A stretch of DNA of 64,000 nucleotides from assembly GCF_028606985.1 (NCBI RefSeq), contig NZ_CP117416.1, positions 782,001 to 846,000 of the forward strand, given 5' to 3'. The notes under the pieces are model-generated. The model was not told where the DNA came from and did no database searches. It saw nothing but the letters and a program-made list of their open reading frames with translations. Source of the stretch: Paenibacillus kyungheensis. GTDB taxonomy: Bacteria; Bacillota; Bacilli; Paenibacillales; Paenibacillaceae. Both the position numbers and the translations under genes were made by a program. This document shows positions 53,018 through 62,971 of this stretch, piece by piece; the stretch's first letter is position 1, and each line of letters begins with the position of its first letter.

Positions 53018-53046
53018 TTGAAAAAATAACCAGTAATCTATACAAT
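53018..53046 (+). promoter_or_regulatory. SigA promoter of yerC
   Basis: TTGAAA (53018-53023), 17-bp spacer, TACAAT (53041-53046). It overlaps an in-frame upstream extension of YerC and shows that translation must start downstream. Confidence 0.7.
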
Positions 53047-53082
53047 GTAGGTACAGTAACCGTAGTAGGGGATGATCACATC

Positions 53083-53373
53083 GTGCAACTTAAAAAACTT
53101 GATGATAAAAGTGTTGATCAATTATTCGAAGCGATTTTGACACTAAAAAATTTAGAAGAATGCTATGTGTTTTTTGATGATTTGTGTACAGTTAATGAGA
53201 TTCAGTCGCTGTCACAACGTCTTGAAGTCGCACGTATGCTAGGTAAAGGTTCAACTTATAATCAGATCGAAGCAGAAACGGGTGCAAGTACAGCAACCAT
53301 TTCTCGTGTAAAACGTTGCCTGAATTATGGTAATGATGGATACAAAATGACATTGGAACGTCTAGGGAGGTAA
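53083..53373 (+). CDS. yerC: TrpR-like YerC/YecD family regulator
   Basis: A 96-residue DNA-binding protein very similar to B. subtilis YerC: LFEAILTLKNLEECYVFFDDLCTVNEIQSLSQRLEVARML (partly), then the HTH TYNQIEAETGASTATISRVKR and CLNYGNDGY. It is an essential or near-essential regulator in Bacillus with few known targets. I place the start at GTG 53083, with AGGGGATG upstream, because a promoter occupies the longer frame from 53014. Six bases after its stop the CbiX gene starts. Confidence 0.9.
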   Translation: MQLKKLDDKSVDQLFEAILTLKNLEECYVFFDDLCTVNEIQSLSQRLEVARMLGKGSTYNQIEAETGASTATISRVKRCLNYGNDGYKMTLERLGR

Positions 53374-53378
53374 TCTCT

Positions 53379-54146
53379 ATGAAGCCCGGTGTATTAATAA
53401 TTAGTCATGGTTCGCCGGAAACGTCTTGGATGGAGCAGATTGATGAAGCGGTATCTCATATTCATCTGCCAAGCGATCTACCTGTAAATGCAGTCTTCCT
53501 GGACAATGTTCCGGGAAGATTTATTCAGGATGGAATCGATGAATTGGAAGCGCAAGGGGTAACCGATCTTTTGGTTGTTCCGCTATTTGTGTCCTCTGGT
53601 AGTACACATATGGATGAGATTGCGTATGCTTTGGGTGTCAAAGAAACTCCTGATCGCGAGACCGATCTGGAACCTTTTACGATTCAAGCGAATGTTCATT
53701 TCGGATATCCAGCCGATGATGATGAAGATATCGCTCGGATGGTCTGGGATCAAGTGAAAGATTTATCGGTTGCACCTGAAAATGAAGTGGTGTTAGTCGT
53801 CGGTCACGGCAGTATTCATGACGGATTCAGACAACGCTGGGAAAAAGGTATTTCTTCGTTAGCTCAGCGCGTAGGACAGGTTAGTGAAGTGGCTCATACT
53901 GACTATGCATTACTTAATCCAGATAGTCTGCGCGCTAAAACAGAAGAATGGACAGCACGCGGTTATAAAGTGCTGATTGCGCCACTTTTTCTAAGCAAAG
54001 GGATATTCCTGAATCAAGTGATTCCGGGGCGTGTGGAAGGGTTAAGCTATGAATATGCAGGTACAGCATTGTTGCCACATCCACTGCTATCTCACTGGAT
54101 GGAGCGTCAGATTCAGTCACTGTTGAACCAACTCATAACAACATAA
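53379..54146 (+). CDS. Sirohydrochlorin ferrochelatase/cobaltochelatase-like protein (CbiX/SirB family)
   Basis: A 255-residue two-domain class II chelatase. Each half carries a metal/porphyrin histidine region: LIISHGSPE and VVLVVGHGSIHDGF; VVPLFVSSGSTHMDEI and LIAPLFLSKGIFLNQVIP are the paired second strands. These insert Fe or Co into sirohydrochlorin, though members outside siroheme operons have uncertain targets. Starts six bases after yerC with GGGAGG; likely co-transcribed with yerC and the diacylglycerol kinase. No cobalamin or siroheme genes are nearby. Confidence 0.85.
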   Translation: MKPGVLIISHGSPETSWMEQIDEAVSHIHLPSDLPVNAVFLDNVPGRFIQDGIDELEAQGVTDLLVVPLFVSSGSTHMDEIAYALGVKETPDRETDLEPFTIQANVHFGYPADDDEDIARMVWDQVKDLSVAPENEVVLVVGHGSIHDGFRQRWEKGISSLAQRVGQVSEVAHTDYALLNPDSLRAKTEEWTARGYKVLIAPLFLSKGIFLNQVIPGRVEGLSYEYAGTALLPHPLLSHWMERQIQSLLNQLITT

Positions 54147-54169
54147 TTCATATTAGGTGGCATGATGGA

Positions 54170-55063
54170 ATGAAAAGAGCGAGACTGATATATAATCCTT
54201 CTTCAGGTCGGGAGGAAATGAAGCGCCGTTTGCCGGATATTTTGGATCGGTTAGACAAAGGCGGTATCGAAGCCAGCTGTCATGCGACAACAGGTGAAGG
54301 CGATGCAACCATTTCAGCCGCCAAAGCGATCGAAGATGGATATGAATTGATTATTGCCGCTGGTGGCGATGGTACGATTTATGAAGTCATTAACGGCATG
54401 GCTGAATATGATAATCCACCGCCACTTGGCGTATTTCCACTAGGTACAACCAATGATCTATCGCGTGCTTTAGGCGTACCGAGACATTGGGAAGATTATT
54501 GCGATCTGGTGATTCGTCAGAATGCGAGACCGATCGATGTGGGTCGCTTTAACGATCGCTATTTTATTAATATTGCTGGTGGAGGATCATTGACCGAGCT
54601 GACTTATGAAGTACCCAGTCGACTCAAAACGATGATCGGACAGATGGCGTATTATATGAAAGGCATCGAGAAAGTCGTTAACTTAACACCAACCGAATTG
54701 AAAATTACAGCTGCCGGGCAAGAACCGCTACACGAAGAATTTATGATTTTTCTAGTTGCTAATACCAATTCAGTCGGTGGATTTGAAAAGTTAGCGCCGG
54801 GAGCACGAATAGATGATGGATTATTTGATTTTATCGGTGTCAAAAAGTGTAATATCGCCGAATTTATTCGCTTAATCTCTATCGCCGCTCGTGGAGAACA
54901 TCTTAACGATCCGAAGATTATTTATTTCCAGACCAATCGCTTGGAGATTGAAGCGCCTAGTAATAATGTACAAATTAATCTAGACGGTGAACTCGGTGGA
55001 TCATTACCGGGGATTTTTGAGATTTTGCCACAGAAATTACAAGTATTCTCGGATCTGAAGTAA
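54170..55063 (+). CDS. dagK: Diacylglycerol kinase (DagK/YegS lipid kinase family)
   Basis: A 297-residue lipid kinase. LIYNPSSGREEMKRRL at the start, the ATP loop AAGGDGTIYEVINGMA (about 62-77), GVFPLGTTNDLSRALG, and the C-terminal INLDGELGG are DagK signatures. It phosphorylates diacylglycerol formed during lipoteichoic acid synthesis. AGGTGG precedes the ATG; it is 24 bases after the CbiX stop, so likely in the yerC operon. RlmCD follows further downstream, an association also seen in Bacillus (dagK-rlmCD). Confidence 0.93.
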   Translation: MKRARLIYNPSSGREEMKRRLPDILDRLDKGGIEASCHATTGEGDATISAAKAIEDGYELIIAAGGDGTIYEVINGMAEYDNPPPLGVFPLGTTNDLSRALGVPRHWEDYCDLVIRQNARPIDVGRFNDRYFINIAGGGSLTELTYEVPSRLKTMIGQMAYYMKGIEKVVNLTPTELKITAAGQEPLHEEFMIFLVANTNSVGGFEKLAPGARIDDGLFDFIGVKKCNIAEFIRLISIAARGEHLNDPKIIYFQTNRLEIEAPSNNVQINLDGELGGSLPGIFEILPQKLQVFSDLK

Positions 55064-55078
55064 ACGATCTCAACGTTG

Positions 55079-55115
55079 AAAAGCGCCTGTTTCCTTTGGG
55101 AAATAGGTGCTTTTT
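55079..55115 (+). terminator. Hairpin terminator after dagK
   Basis: AAAAGCGCCTGTTTCC pairs with GGAAATAGGTGCTTTT around TTTG, then T residues. Confidence 0.85.
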
Positions 55116-55268
55116 TGAATGCTACATATTAGCTATAACGTTTATGTTCATATAATAAGTGCTGGGCACGATAACAAAATCAGTACTAATTTTCCTAGTA
55201 TAATCAGATACCATTTCATTTTTTACAGAGCAAATGATCGTTCATTCCAATTTCTTCAGCATGTAATG

Positions 55269-56099
55269 CTAGTTAGAAGATTGTTGATTTACTTTGTTCA
55301 AAAAATGCGTAACCCATTCATGATTATCTTCGGCTACATCAATAAACAAATTATGACCGCTATTTCCTAAGATAGTAGTGGTAGAATAAGGGTATTTCGT
55401 AAAGAAATCAATCTGATCTTGATAACCAACCACATTGTCCATTTTGCCCAATAATACATGCAGAACAGTGTCATGATGCAAAGAAAGTTGCTCTTCTAAT
55501 GCATAACGATAATATTGTTGACCTTCTCGTTGAATCCGATCCATAAAGTCATGATCTGCCCGGCGTACTCCCGGAACAATCAATTGTTGATACAGCTCCC
55601 ATGTTTTAGAGTTAATCCGAATATTCATACTCAAGTAATCCTGATATTCACTGTTGCTTGTATCTGTATCAACCTCTTCTTCTATGAGAGGAACTTGCTG
55701 CTCGACTCGCCGTTGTTCAAATTGTCCGATCACCACAGGGCAAGTAAGATAAGCTCCTTTAACCCGATTTTGCAGTTTATTCATAATGCCCAGACTTAGA
55801 TATCCCCCGTAGGAATGTCCAAATAACAGAATATCTTCATAACCAATAACCTGCTCGATAAAGGTTAGAAGGATGTCTAACATATCATCAGTGCTGTTGA
55901 TCGACAGACTACTGTGAGAGTCGCCCATCCCTGGTAAGTCTACATAGATACGTCGGTATCCAGAGATCGTTTGAAAAATAGGTTCATACGAATGCTTCAT
56001 GCTTAGTTTATCCAGAGCATTGCCATGTAAAAATAAAATCGTTGTACCTTCGCCAAACATTTCATAATCCATTTCAATATCTTTAATCGTAGCTTTCAT
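55269..56099 (-). CDS. Alpha/beta hydrolase
   Basis: A 276-residue serine hydrolase. Oxyanion region LFLHGNALDKLSM, YVDLPGMGDSH, nucleophile elbow LLFGHSYGGYLSLG, and late LGKMDNVVGYQDQ and GNSGHNLFIDVAED supplying Asp and His. The proline-iminopeptidase/haloperoxidase-like branch is closest; substrate unknown. AAGGAG is six bases before the second ATG, used here. It is inserted in reverse orientation between dagK and rlmCD, which are usually neighbours. Confidence 0.88.
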   Translation of the reverse strand: MKATIKDIEMDYEMFGEGTTILFLHGNALDKLSMKHSYEPIFQTISGYRRIYVDLPGMGDSHSSLSINSTDDMLDILLTFIEQVIGYEDILLFGHSYGGYLSLGIMNKLQNRVKGAYLTCPVVIGQFEQRRVEQQVPLIEEEVDTDTSNSEYQDYLSMNIRINSKTWELYQQLIVPGVRRADHDFMDRIQREGQQYYRYALEEQLSLHHDTVLHVLLGKMDNVVGYQDQIDFFTKYPYSTTTILGNSGHNLFIDVAEDNHEWVTHFLNKVNQQSSN

Positions 56100-56102
56100 C
56101 AT

Positions 56103-56596
56103 GTACTCCTTTTGCCGAAGCTATTGTTATATGTATAGCAAGTACTCTTCGCACAAACAGATATGATTTCATCTGCTTATCCTATATCTGTTCGCCAATA
56201 CGGTTAAAACTTGTGTATGTATAACCGGTAGATACTATATAAATTTTAACAGAGATCACTTTTACATGACAAGATCAAAGGGGCATATACATTCTAATCG
56301 TTATTTTAAAATGAACCTAACATCTCCTGTAGAAGTACTATTGCGTTATAATAGAATTGGTGTATGTACATGAACTATTTTCAATTGGAGCTTGTTGAGA
56401 TAGAAACGTTAAATATTCTATGAAAAAACACGGATAGTTATTGTAAGTATAGGTAATTTTCTATACAATCTTTAGAGGAATTGTTCTTCGGAATGTCCAT
56501 TCGTAGTGGACAATGTATTTTTGAATTGAGATGTTGGATAGCCTTGAGCAATTAATGAAATGCAGTCATGTGTATAAAGAAATGGAGCCAAACGAG
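56103..56596. other. Long leader before rlmCD
   Basis: About 490 bases. A small hairpin TGTCCA (56495-56500 region) / TGGACA (to 56511) followed by a short T tract lies about 90 bases before the gene and could be an attenuator. No other feature seen. Confidence 0.3.
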
Positions 56597-58111
56597 ATGA
56601 GTAAAGACCGCAGAGGCGGCAGAAAATATAGCAACAACCGGCAACAACCGAGTCAAGCGACAGCTCTTGCGCTGGCGAACTTACCTGTTGCCAAAAATGA
56701 CGAGTTGGAATTAGAGATTATCGGTATGAATCATGACGGAGAAGGCGTAGGTCGAGCAGAAGGATATACATTGTTCGTTCAAGGTGCTCTGCCGGGTGAA
56801 AAGATTCAAGCCAAAGTACTCAAAACGAAAAAACAATACGGTTATGCCAAAATGACCGCCATACTAGAAGCGAGCCCAGATCGCGTAGAAGCCCCTTGCC
56901 CGATCTATAATCAATGTGGTGGCTGTCAGGTACAACATATGAGTTATGACGCGCAATTGGAATGGAAACGTCAGCATGTCATAGATAATTTACAACGGAT
57001 CGGTAAGCTGAGTGTATGGGTAGACCAGCAGGTTCAGCTTCATCTTGATCATAATGCAGATACGCAGAAGAAGTCCGAAAATAAAGGCATCAAAGTACTG
57101 CCAACACTGGGAATGGCTGAACCGTGGCGTTATCGGAACAAAGCACAGGTGCCAATCAGTGAAATAAACGGTCAATTGGTTGCTGGCTTCTACGCGCGTG
57201 GCAGTCATCGGATTATTGATATGGATACCTGTCTGATTCAAGATACCCGTAACGATGAACTGATCGCTAAAGTCAAACAGATCGGCAAAGAGCTAGGAGT
57301 ATCTGCATATAATGAAGAGTCAGGCACAGGTCTATTGCGCCATGTGGTGGTCAAAGTCGGCTTCCGTACAGGTGAGATGATGGTCGTCCTCGTCACTAAC
57401 GGAGAACGTCTACCACGTCCAAGCGAATGGATCGACCGTATCCGTCTCGAAATGCCACAAGTGGTCAGTATTTGCCAGAATGTGAATACCAAGACAACGA
57501 ATGTCATTTTCGGCGATACCACCAAAGTATTATGGGGACGCGAAGTGATCCATGATTATATTGGTGATGTGAAGTTTGCGATATCGGCACGTTCTTTTTA
57601 TCAAGTGAATCCGGTGCAGACGGATGTGTTATATAGCAAGACGGTTGAATATGCTGGACTAACAGGAAAAGAAACGGTTATTGATGCGTACTGTGGTATA
57701 GGAACCATTTCACTCTTTTTAGCGCAACATGCGAAGCAAGTGTACGGTGTGGAGATTGTGAAAGAAGCGATCGAAGATGCTCGTTCTAATGCAGTATTGA
57801 ATGGGATGACGAATGTGGAATTTGAAGTGGGCGCATCGGAAGATGTGATTCCGCGTTGGAAAGCAAATGGAATTACACCAGATGTGATCGTTGTCGATCC
57901 ACCACGTAAAGGATGCGATCCGAGGTTGTTGGAGACGATCTTGGCGATGCAACCGGAGCGTGTGGTGTATGTGTCCTGTAATCCAGCGACACTGGCGAGA
58001 GACTTGCGTGTGTTGGAAGATGGTGGGTATGTGACGGTGGAAGTTCAGCCAGTAGACATGTTCCCGCATACGGTGCATGTGGAGAGTGTGGCGGTGTTGG
58101 TAAAGGAATAG
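56597..58111 (+). CDS. rlmCD: 23S rRNA (uracil-C5)-methyltransferase (RlmCD/RumA family)
   Basis: A 504-residue methyltransferase. TRAM domain (about 35-95), Fe-S cysteines in [10 protein letters not shown] and the later cluster residue, SAM site [13 protein letters not shown], and catalytic [13 protein letters not shown] near the end, preceded by [10 protein letters not shown]. subtilis RlmCD methylates U747 and U1939 of 23S rRNA. A ~30-residue His/Asp/Lys-rich insertion ([17 protein letters not shown]) follows the Fe-S region. ATG at 56597 (TGGAGCC upstream) is preferred over 56531. Ends in a terminator that marks the left edge of the next island. Confidence 0.92.
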   Translation: MSKDRRGGRKYSNNRQQPSQATALALANLPVAKNDELELEIIGMNHDGEGVGRAEGYTLFVQGALPGEKIQAKVLKTKKQYGYAKMTAILEASPDRVEAPCPIYNQCGGCQVQHMSYDAQLEWKRQHVIDNLQRIGKLSVWVDQQVQLHLDHNADTQKKSENKGIKVLPTLGMAEPWRYRNKAQVPISEINGQLVAGFYARGSHRIIDMDTCLIQDTRNDELIAKVKQIGKELGVSAYNEESGTGLLRHVVVKVGFRTGEMMVVLVTNGERLPRPSEWIDRIRLEMPQVVSICQNVNTKTTNVIFGDTTKVLWGREVIHDYIGDVKFAISARSFYQVNPVQTDVLYSKTVEYAGLTGKETVIDAYCGIGTISLFLAQHAKQVYGVEIVKEAIEDARSNAVLNGMTNVEFEVGASEDVIPRWKANGITPDVIVVDPPRKGCDPRLLETILAMQPERVVYVSCNPATLARDLRVLEDGGYVTVEVQPVDMFPHTVHVESVAVLVKE

Positions 58112-58148
58112 TATTTTGAAAACATATTTACCTATTTAAATAGTCATG

Positions 58149-58184
58149 TAGCCCGAAGCTTCTAAAGTTCGGGCTATATTTTTT
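58149..58184 (+). terminator. Hairpin terminator after rlmCD
   Basis: TAGCCCGAA (58149-58157) pairs with TTCGGGCTA (58168-58176), followed by TATTTTTTT. Confidence 0.9.
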
Positions 58185-58673
58185 TATAAAAAGTAATTAA
58201 TTCGGCGCAAGTCATTTGATAAAGCTTCTTTATTTTGAATAGAGAATAGTTTTATATAACCAATAATATTTTAATTATTAGAAAATAATGAATTTTCTGG
58301 TTTATCAGATGTAGGTATATAGTATCTAAATAAAAGATCAGGTGGAAATATTAATGAAATAAGGTCTATATGATTATCTGAAAATGAGTCCCATGTCACT
58401 TTAAATAGTTTATTTTTTTAAAGATATGGGAATGATTATAGAATTTAAAGCATAAATAGTCTATTATGGTTGCAACTATATCATATTTACAAATTATAGA
58501 ATCTTAAGTTTTTTAAAAGAAATCATCCAGAAGATTTTCTAGCATACAATAAATTAATGATATACGAAAGTCTTACTACAACGTAGGATAGTATTAGTTT
58601 AAATAGATAAATGAGAGCGTTACCATGCTTATCAATAACAGAAATAGATTTATTATAAGGGAGTAGATAGTTT
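58185..58673. other. Very AT-rich gap before the ATPase/nuclease-like pair
   Basis: About 490 bases, clearly more AT-rich than the surrounding housekeeping region, with no ORF of note, no repeat and no recognisable att site. The promoter of the two-gene island should be near its right end; not placed. Confidence 0.4.
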
Positions 58674-61600
58674 ATGACGTTTCGTGAAAAAATCCAACAA
58701 TTGCGTAAAGGAGCAAGTGAGGCTCAATCTGCAACAAAAATTATCGATAAGCTCAAAGCCCTTAAAGATAGCAATGGCTCAGATACATCATATAGATGGA
58801 TATGGGAGCTGATTCAAAATGCTAAGGATGTTGTGAATGCAAGTGGGCTAGTTGATATTGAGATTAAATTTAGCGAAGTAAATAAAACTATTGAATTTAA
58901 CCATAATGGTCGATTATTTACGACTGAAAACATAGTTTTTTTGATTGAGCAAGTTTCAACAAAAGAACGCTCATTGACTGCTGAGAATAAAAAAAAATCT
59001 ACTGGTAAATTTGGAACGGGCTTTTTGACGACTCATTTGCTTTCTGAGAAAGTTCACGTGTATGGATATCTACAAGATGATAATGAACCGCCTCGTTCCT
59101 TTGAGACATTATTAGACAGAACTGGACAAGACAAAACAACAATCATGAAAGCCATAAGTGACAGTTGTGATATGTTGGACACTGGAAAAGAATGTAGTAT
59201 TGATGAGAGTCAAATGAATACAAGGTTTGTGTACGAATTGAATGAAGTGGGAATAGAAACGGCAAAGTTAGGCTTGAAAAATCTTCTGATTTCTATTCCA
59301 TATGTGTTTGCATTTGTGCCGGAGTTAAATTCAATAACCTTTAGTATGGATGATTATAAAAAAGTGATTCAAAAAGGGCAAGAAGTAGCTGTAAAACTTG
59401 AGTCTGCCAATGCTACCCAGGTACAAATCTTAACTTCAAAAGGCGAAAATACAACTTCTGAAAATAGGTATGTCTTTGTAAAATCGAATAATGAGGTATC
59501 GATCGCTGTAGAAATTAAAAAAAACGACAAAGGTGAAAAGCATTTAATTGAACCACATAAGGAATTACCACGGATTTTTTGCGATTTTCCATTACTAGGT
59601 ACTCATGACTTTTCATTTCCAGTAGTTGTGAATAGTCCATTGTTTAATCCCACAGAGCCTCGTGATGGTGTCCCTTTAATTCATTCCGAGCGTTCAGGTG
59701 GTGACTCAGAAGAGAACAGAAATAGAATTATACAAGCAATAAATGTGTATAATGATATGCTTGACTATTTTGCAAAGGAAGGTTATAAAGACCTCTATAA
59801 TATTGTTAAGATTTCTGCACAACCGGAAAAGAATTGGCTAGACTCAGATTGGGTTGAAAAAGTTCTTATTCATCCAATCAAAGAGCATATAAAAACAACG
59901 ACTTTCATTCATAATAGTTCGGATGAAGTCTGTTCTCTTTATGATGTTTGGGACACCCCAATCATTTTTATTATGAAAGATGAAACTCCTGAGTATAGAA
60001 GTAAAGTTTGGGAGTTGTCAAATATGTTGATGCCCAAAAATATGACACGAAAAGATGAAATCGAAAACTGGTACAACTCATTATGGGTAGAGTGTCGCAA
60101 TTTTGGCATTGTTGATTTAATTAAAGAAGTTGAAGAATGCGGTAATTTGGTGAACCTGAGTACTCGTTTAGGTTATGATTCGATAAAATGGCTTAACGAT
60201 TTAATTGTTCTTCTATATCATAATTCAAGTAAATACATTGCTGAATTAGGTCGACATCCATCTATTCTGCCTAACCAGTATGGAGATTTCTTGCCTTTGG
60301 ACAGAATACATGCTGAAAACAATATCGGCGAAACATACAAGGATATAGCCTTAATTGCAGGTGTTAATTTCAGAGAAAGGTTGCTTGATAATAGGGTTTC
60401 AAAAGATCATCTGCAAGGCTTACAAGAAATTAACTTAAAGGATGTATTTAATGAGCTTATTCAAGACCATATTAATCAAGAAACAAAACTTGAATTTTAT
60501 AAAGCTATCATAAATCTTCGCGCAAGCAAAAATGAAAAGCAAAACGAGTTTGTTGAAATTGCTAACTACCTTTATCAGGGTTGCTTTGATCGATACACTG
60601 AAGTCCGTTATTTTAATGAAAGATTGCTCTCCGATGCATTAAAGTTTTGGAGGGAAAAAATTTGTATAGATCTAAACGACTGTACTTCTATTAGCAGTGT
60701 AATGGAGCAATATGATTTTCAAAATGAAAGAGAAGTAGCTGAATGGATTTCAAAATTGGTAAACCATTTTAGAATATGCGAGCACGAAAGCTTACTTGAT
60801 AAATATGCTATATTGCCAAATCAAAACGGATATTTTATGCATATGAGCGAAATTTTCCTTGACGATGGCAGTGTTAATGAAATTTTAAAAGACGCGGCTA
60901 TGTATTCAGATAATGATATAAGGAAAAAAATGTTATTTAAGGGTATTGCCCTTGATCTGCCCTTAAATCGAATTATATCGCTTGAATCTGTAGCTCCGGC
61001 AATCACTGCATATGTTCGAAACAATAATAAATTCATAAGAACGCAGAATTCCGAGTTTAGAGAAACATTTAGAAACACTTGCGCATGGATTAGAAATAAC
61101 CGCAAGGATAGTAAAGTGAGTAAGTATTTCAAAGAGCTTATAGAAAATCTTCATTGGTTCTACGACGATGAAGAAATTGCTGAAAGTATGGCAAAGTCAG
61201 AACGGTATGATGAAGTTTTAAAAAAATATAATGTAGCCGATGTAAATGAATTGGCGAATATACTTGCATCTCAATCATCTGTCGGGAGCGAAACTATCAG
61301 TATTTCAATAGAATTGCTTGCTCAGTGGGGCATATCATCAGAAGCAGAACTTCAAAAAGCATTATCAAAAAATGTTTTTGGTTCCGCTCAAATTCACTAT
61401 TCTAAAAGTGACCCTATGCTTTTCAGTTACGTTAAAGATATCTTAAATCGCTCAAGAACTAATATTGTAAACTTTTTGGATGAACATGATGATTACGAAT
61501 TTGACAAAGACAATCTTCAGCTTATAAAAAATACAGCAAACACGATTTTTAGAGTTCGTAAATTAGGACAAGAAATTTATATTATTGCTAGACCTTCGGA

Positions 61601-61781
61601 TTTTGAGCAAATAATTTTGTACTACGATACCGAAATAGATCTGCTGGATTTCGATAAAGATTGTGAACTATGGGTAGAGAATGAAGCTGATCCAACACCT
61701 AAAAAAATCACTCTTGGCAGAATACTGAAATTGACAGGAGTAAACAAAATTCCATTGAGGAGTTTAAAGAATAATGATTGA
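58674..61781 (+). CDS. Hsp90/sacsin-like (GHKL) ATPase protein, candidate defence protein
   Basis: A 1035-residue cytoplasmic protein. The N-terminal ~200 residues are a GHKL ATPase: N-box WELIQNAKD (44-52), a G1-like FNHNGRLFTTENI, and the G2 loop STGKFGTGF (109-117) followed by THLLSEKV. The remaining ~800 residues are helical and acidic with no domain I can name (TEPRDGVPLIHSERSGG near 320 lies in an effector-type extension). This layout is found in sacsin-N-terminal-like proteins of defence islands. AAGGGAG is upstream of the ATG. Its stop overlaps the partner gene by 8 bases. The defence role and mechanism are inference. Confidence 0.78.
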   Translation: MTFREKIQQLRKGASEAQSATKIIDKLKALKDSNGSDTSYRWIWELIQNAKDVVNASGLVDIEIKFSEVNKTIEFNHNGRLFTTENIVFLIEQVSTKERSLTAENKKKSTGKFGTGFLTTHLLSEKVHVYGYLQDDNEPPRSFETLLDRTGQDKTTIMKAISDSCDMLDTGKECSIDESQMNTRFVYELNEVGIETAKLGLKNLLISIPYVFAFVPELNSITFSMDDYKKVIQKGQEVAVKLESANATQVQILTSKGENTTSENRYVFVKSNNEVSIAVEIKKNDKGEKHLIEPHKELPRIFCDFPLLGTHDFSFPVVVNSPLFNPTEPRDGVPLIHSERSGGDSEENRNRIIQAINVYNDMLDYFAKEGYKDLYNIVKISAQPEKNWLDSDWVEKVLIHPIKEHIKTTTFIHNSSDEVCSLYDVWDTPIIFIMKDETPEYRSKVWELSNMLMPKNMTRKDEIENWYNSLWVECRNFGIVDLIKEVEECGNLVNLSTRLGYDSIKWLNDLIVLLYHNSSKYIAELGRHPSILPNQYGDFLPLDRIHAENNIGETYKDIALIAGVNFRERLLDNRVSKDHLQGLQEINLKDVFNELIQDHINQETKLEFYKAIINLRASKNEKQNEFVEIANYLYQGCFDRYTEVRYFNERLLSDALKFWREKICIDLNDCTSISSVMEQYDFQNEREVAEWISKLVNHFRICEHESLLDKYAILPNQNGYFMHMSEIFLDDGSVNEILKDAAMYSDNDIRKKMLFKGIALDLPLNRIISLESVAPAITAYVRNNNKFIRTQNSEFRETFRNTCAWIRNNRKDSKVSKYFKELIENLHWFYDDEEIAESMAKSERYDEVLKKYNVADVNELANILASQSSVGSETISISIELLAQWGISSEAELQKALSKNVFGSAQIHYSKSDPMLFSYVKDILNRSRTNIVNFLDEHDDYEFDKDNLQLIKNTANTIFRVRKLGQEIYIIARPSDFEQIILYYDTEIDLLDFDKDCELWVENEADPTPKKITLGRILKLTGVNKIPLRSLKNND

Positions 61782-62679
61782 TATAACCACAATTAGTACG
61801 TTGTTAAGTACAACATCATCAAAAAATGTAGTCGGTGTTGGTATGGAATTAAAGCCCTATGAATTAGCTTTGCTTATGTTGCGAGCATTGGACAACTCCG
61901 AAGAATACGGATATATCGTCATGGGTGTAGTTAAGCTTATCAACAATTACGAGATTGCTGGGTTAAGTCCCCAGTTTAAAAACAGCGCTAAAGAACCTAT
62001 CTCTACTGCATTAAGCCTTATATCCGTTGAACTTGAGGTTGAATACGATAACATAAATATTAATGGGAAAAATGTATTTGTAATGAAATTGAAGAATAGT
62101 TCCAAATCTCTTTCTATAAATTTTATAAAAGACCTTGGCTCGCAAGAAGCTTTTGTCAAAAACCTTGTTTTGGCTTGTGTCAACTTACAAGCAAGAAAAC
62201 ATTATTCTGATGCAAGTGAAGACGAGCGGAATGATTATATTGGTGATATACTTGCAGCCATCGGTTATGACATAAAAGATCAAACTAGACGAGGAAGTTC
62301 TTCGTCGGGCAAAGGTTCTGGTGAGCTTGATATATTCGTGTCAAAAGACAGACTACCGTTTACTGTCATTGAAGCAATGAATCTTAATTCTTTAAGTACA
62401 AACTACATTAACGAGCATTTGGATAAGATTTTTTTATACGATACTTCAGGTAATAAATTCAATGTATGCCTGTCTTACGTCAAAATCGCCGACTTCAATT
62501 CATTCTGGGAAAGATATTCTGAGCATGTGACGAATCATAGCTATCCTGCACCTTTGCTTTCAACAGATGCAAGTATTGATGATGAATATGGGTATTCAGA
62601 ATTAAGAATAATGAAGACCAGTCACAGTCGTTCAGGTAGAACAGTTGGCTTGTATCATATTTGTGTCAGAATTCATTGA
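61774..62679 (+). CDS. Partner of the GHKL ATPase, possible PD-(D/E)XK nuclease-like protein
   Basis: A 301-residue protein whose ATG overlaps the ATPase stop by 8 bases. The first ~135 residues are helical with no known family. The middle part, RGSSSSGKGSGELDIFV then LPFTVIEAMNLNSLS, has the GELD-x(12,13)-E spacing of restriction-endonuclease-like folds (Asp186, Glu200), but the usual lysine is a Met202 (E-A-M), so activity is uncertain. The last ~65 residues are basic (TSHSRSGRTVG). Together with the ATPase it forms a two-gene unit with its own terminators. Nuclease assignment is tentative. Confidence 0.65.
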   Translation: MIDITTISTLLSTTSSKNVVGVGMELKPYELALLMLRALDNSEEYGYIVMGVVKLINNYEIAGLSPQFKNSAKEPISTALSLISVELEVEYDNININGKNVFVMKLKNSSKSLSINFIKDLGSQEAFVKNLVLACVNLQARKHYSDASEDERNDYIGDILAAIGYDIKDQTRRGSSSSGKGSGELDIFVSKDRLPFTVIEAMNLNSLSTNYINEHLDKIFLYDTSGNKFNVCLSYVKIADFNSFWERYSEHVTNHSYPAPLLSTDASIDDEYGYSELRIMKTSHSRSGRTVGLYHICVRIH

Positions 62680-62715
62680 TTTATATTATTCTCAATACCT
62701 ATTAGTCTAACTTTA

Positions 62716-62758
62716 AATAACAATTAAGTAAGCTCATGAGACTTACTTAATTGTTATT
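62716..62758 (+). terminator. Perfect 17-bp hairpin terminator after the two-gene island
   Basis: AATAACAATTAAGTAAG (62716-62732) pairs perfectly with CTTACTTAATTGTTATT (62742-62758). AT-rich, unlike the GC-cored terminators elsewhere in the window. Confidence 0.75.
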
Positions 62759-62781
62759 AAAAATCTATTGTGAAAATAGTA

Positions 62782-62808
62782 AAGAGAGGAATACCTCTCT
62801 TTTTTTTG
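62782..62808 (+). terminator. Second hairpin terminator 24 bases after the first
   Basis: AAGAGAGG (62782-62789) pairs with CCTCTCTT (62794-62801) followed by T residues. May be a resident terminator of the region before the island arrived. Confidence 0.8.
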
Positions 62809-62971
62809 CATAATCTAGTATAATAGCTTTTAGGTTAATGAACTTATTTCGCAAAAATGATATTGTACAATACGTATTCTTATTTAACTATCGCATGAAA
62901 TTTTGAGGTGGAATTCCTAATCAATATAGGATGAAGCTGATCCTTCATATAGAACGAAAGGATTTTTTAAA

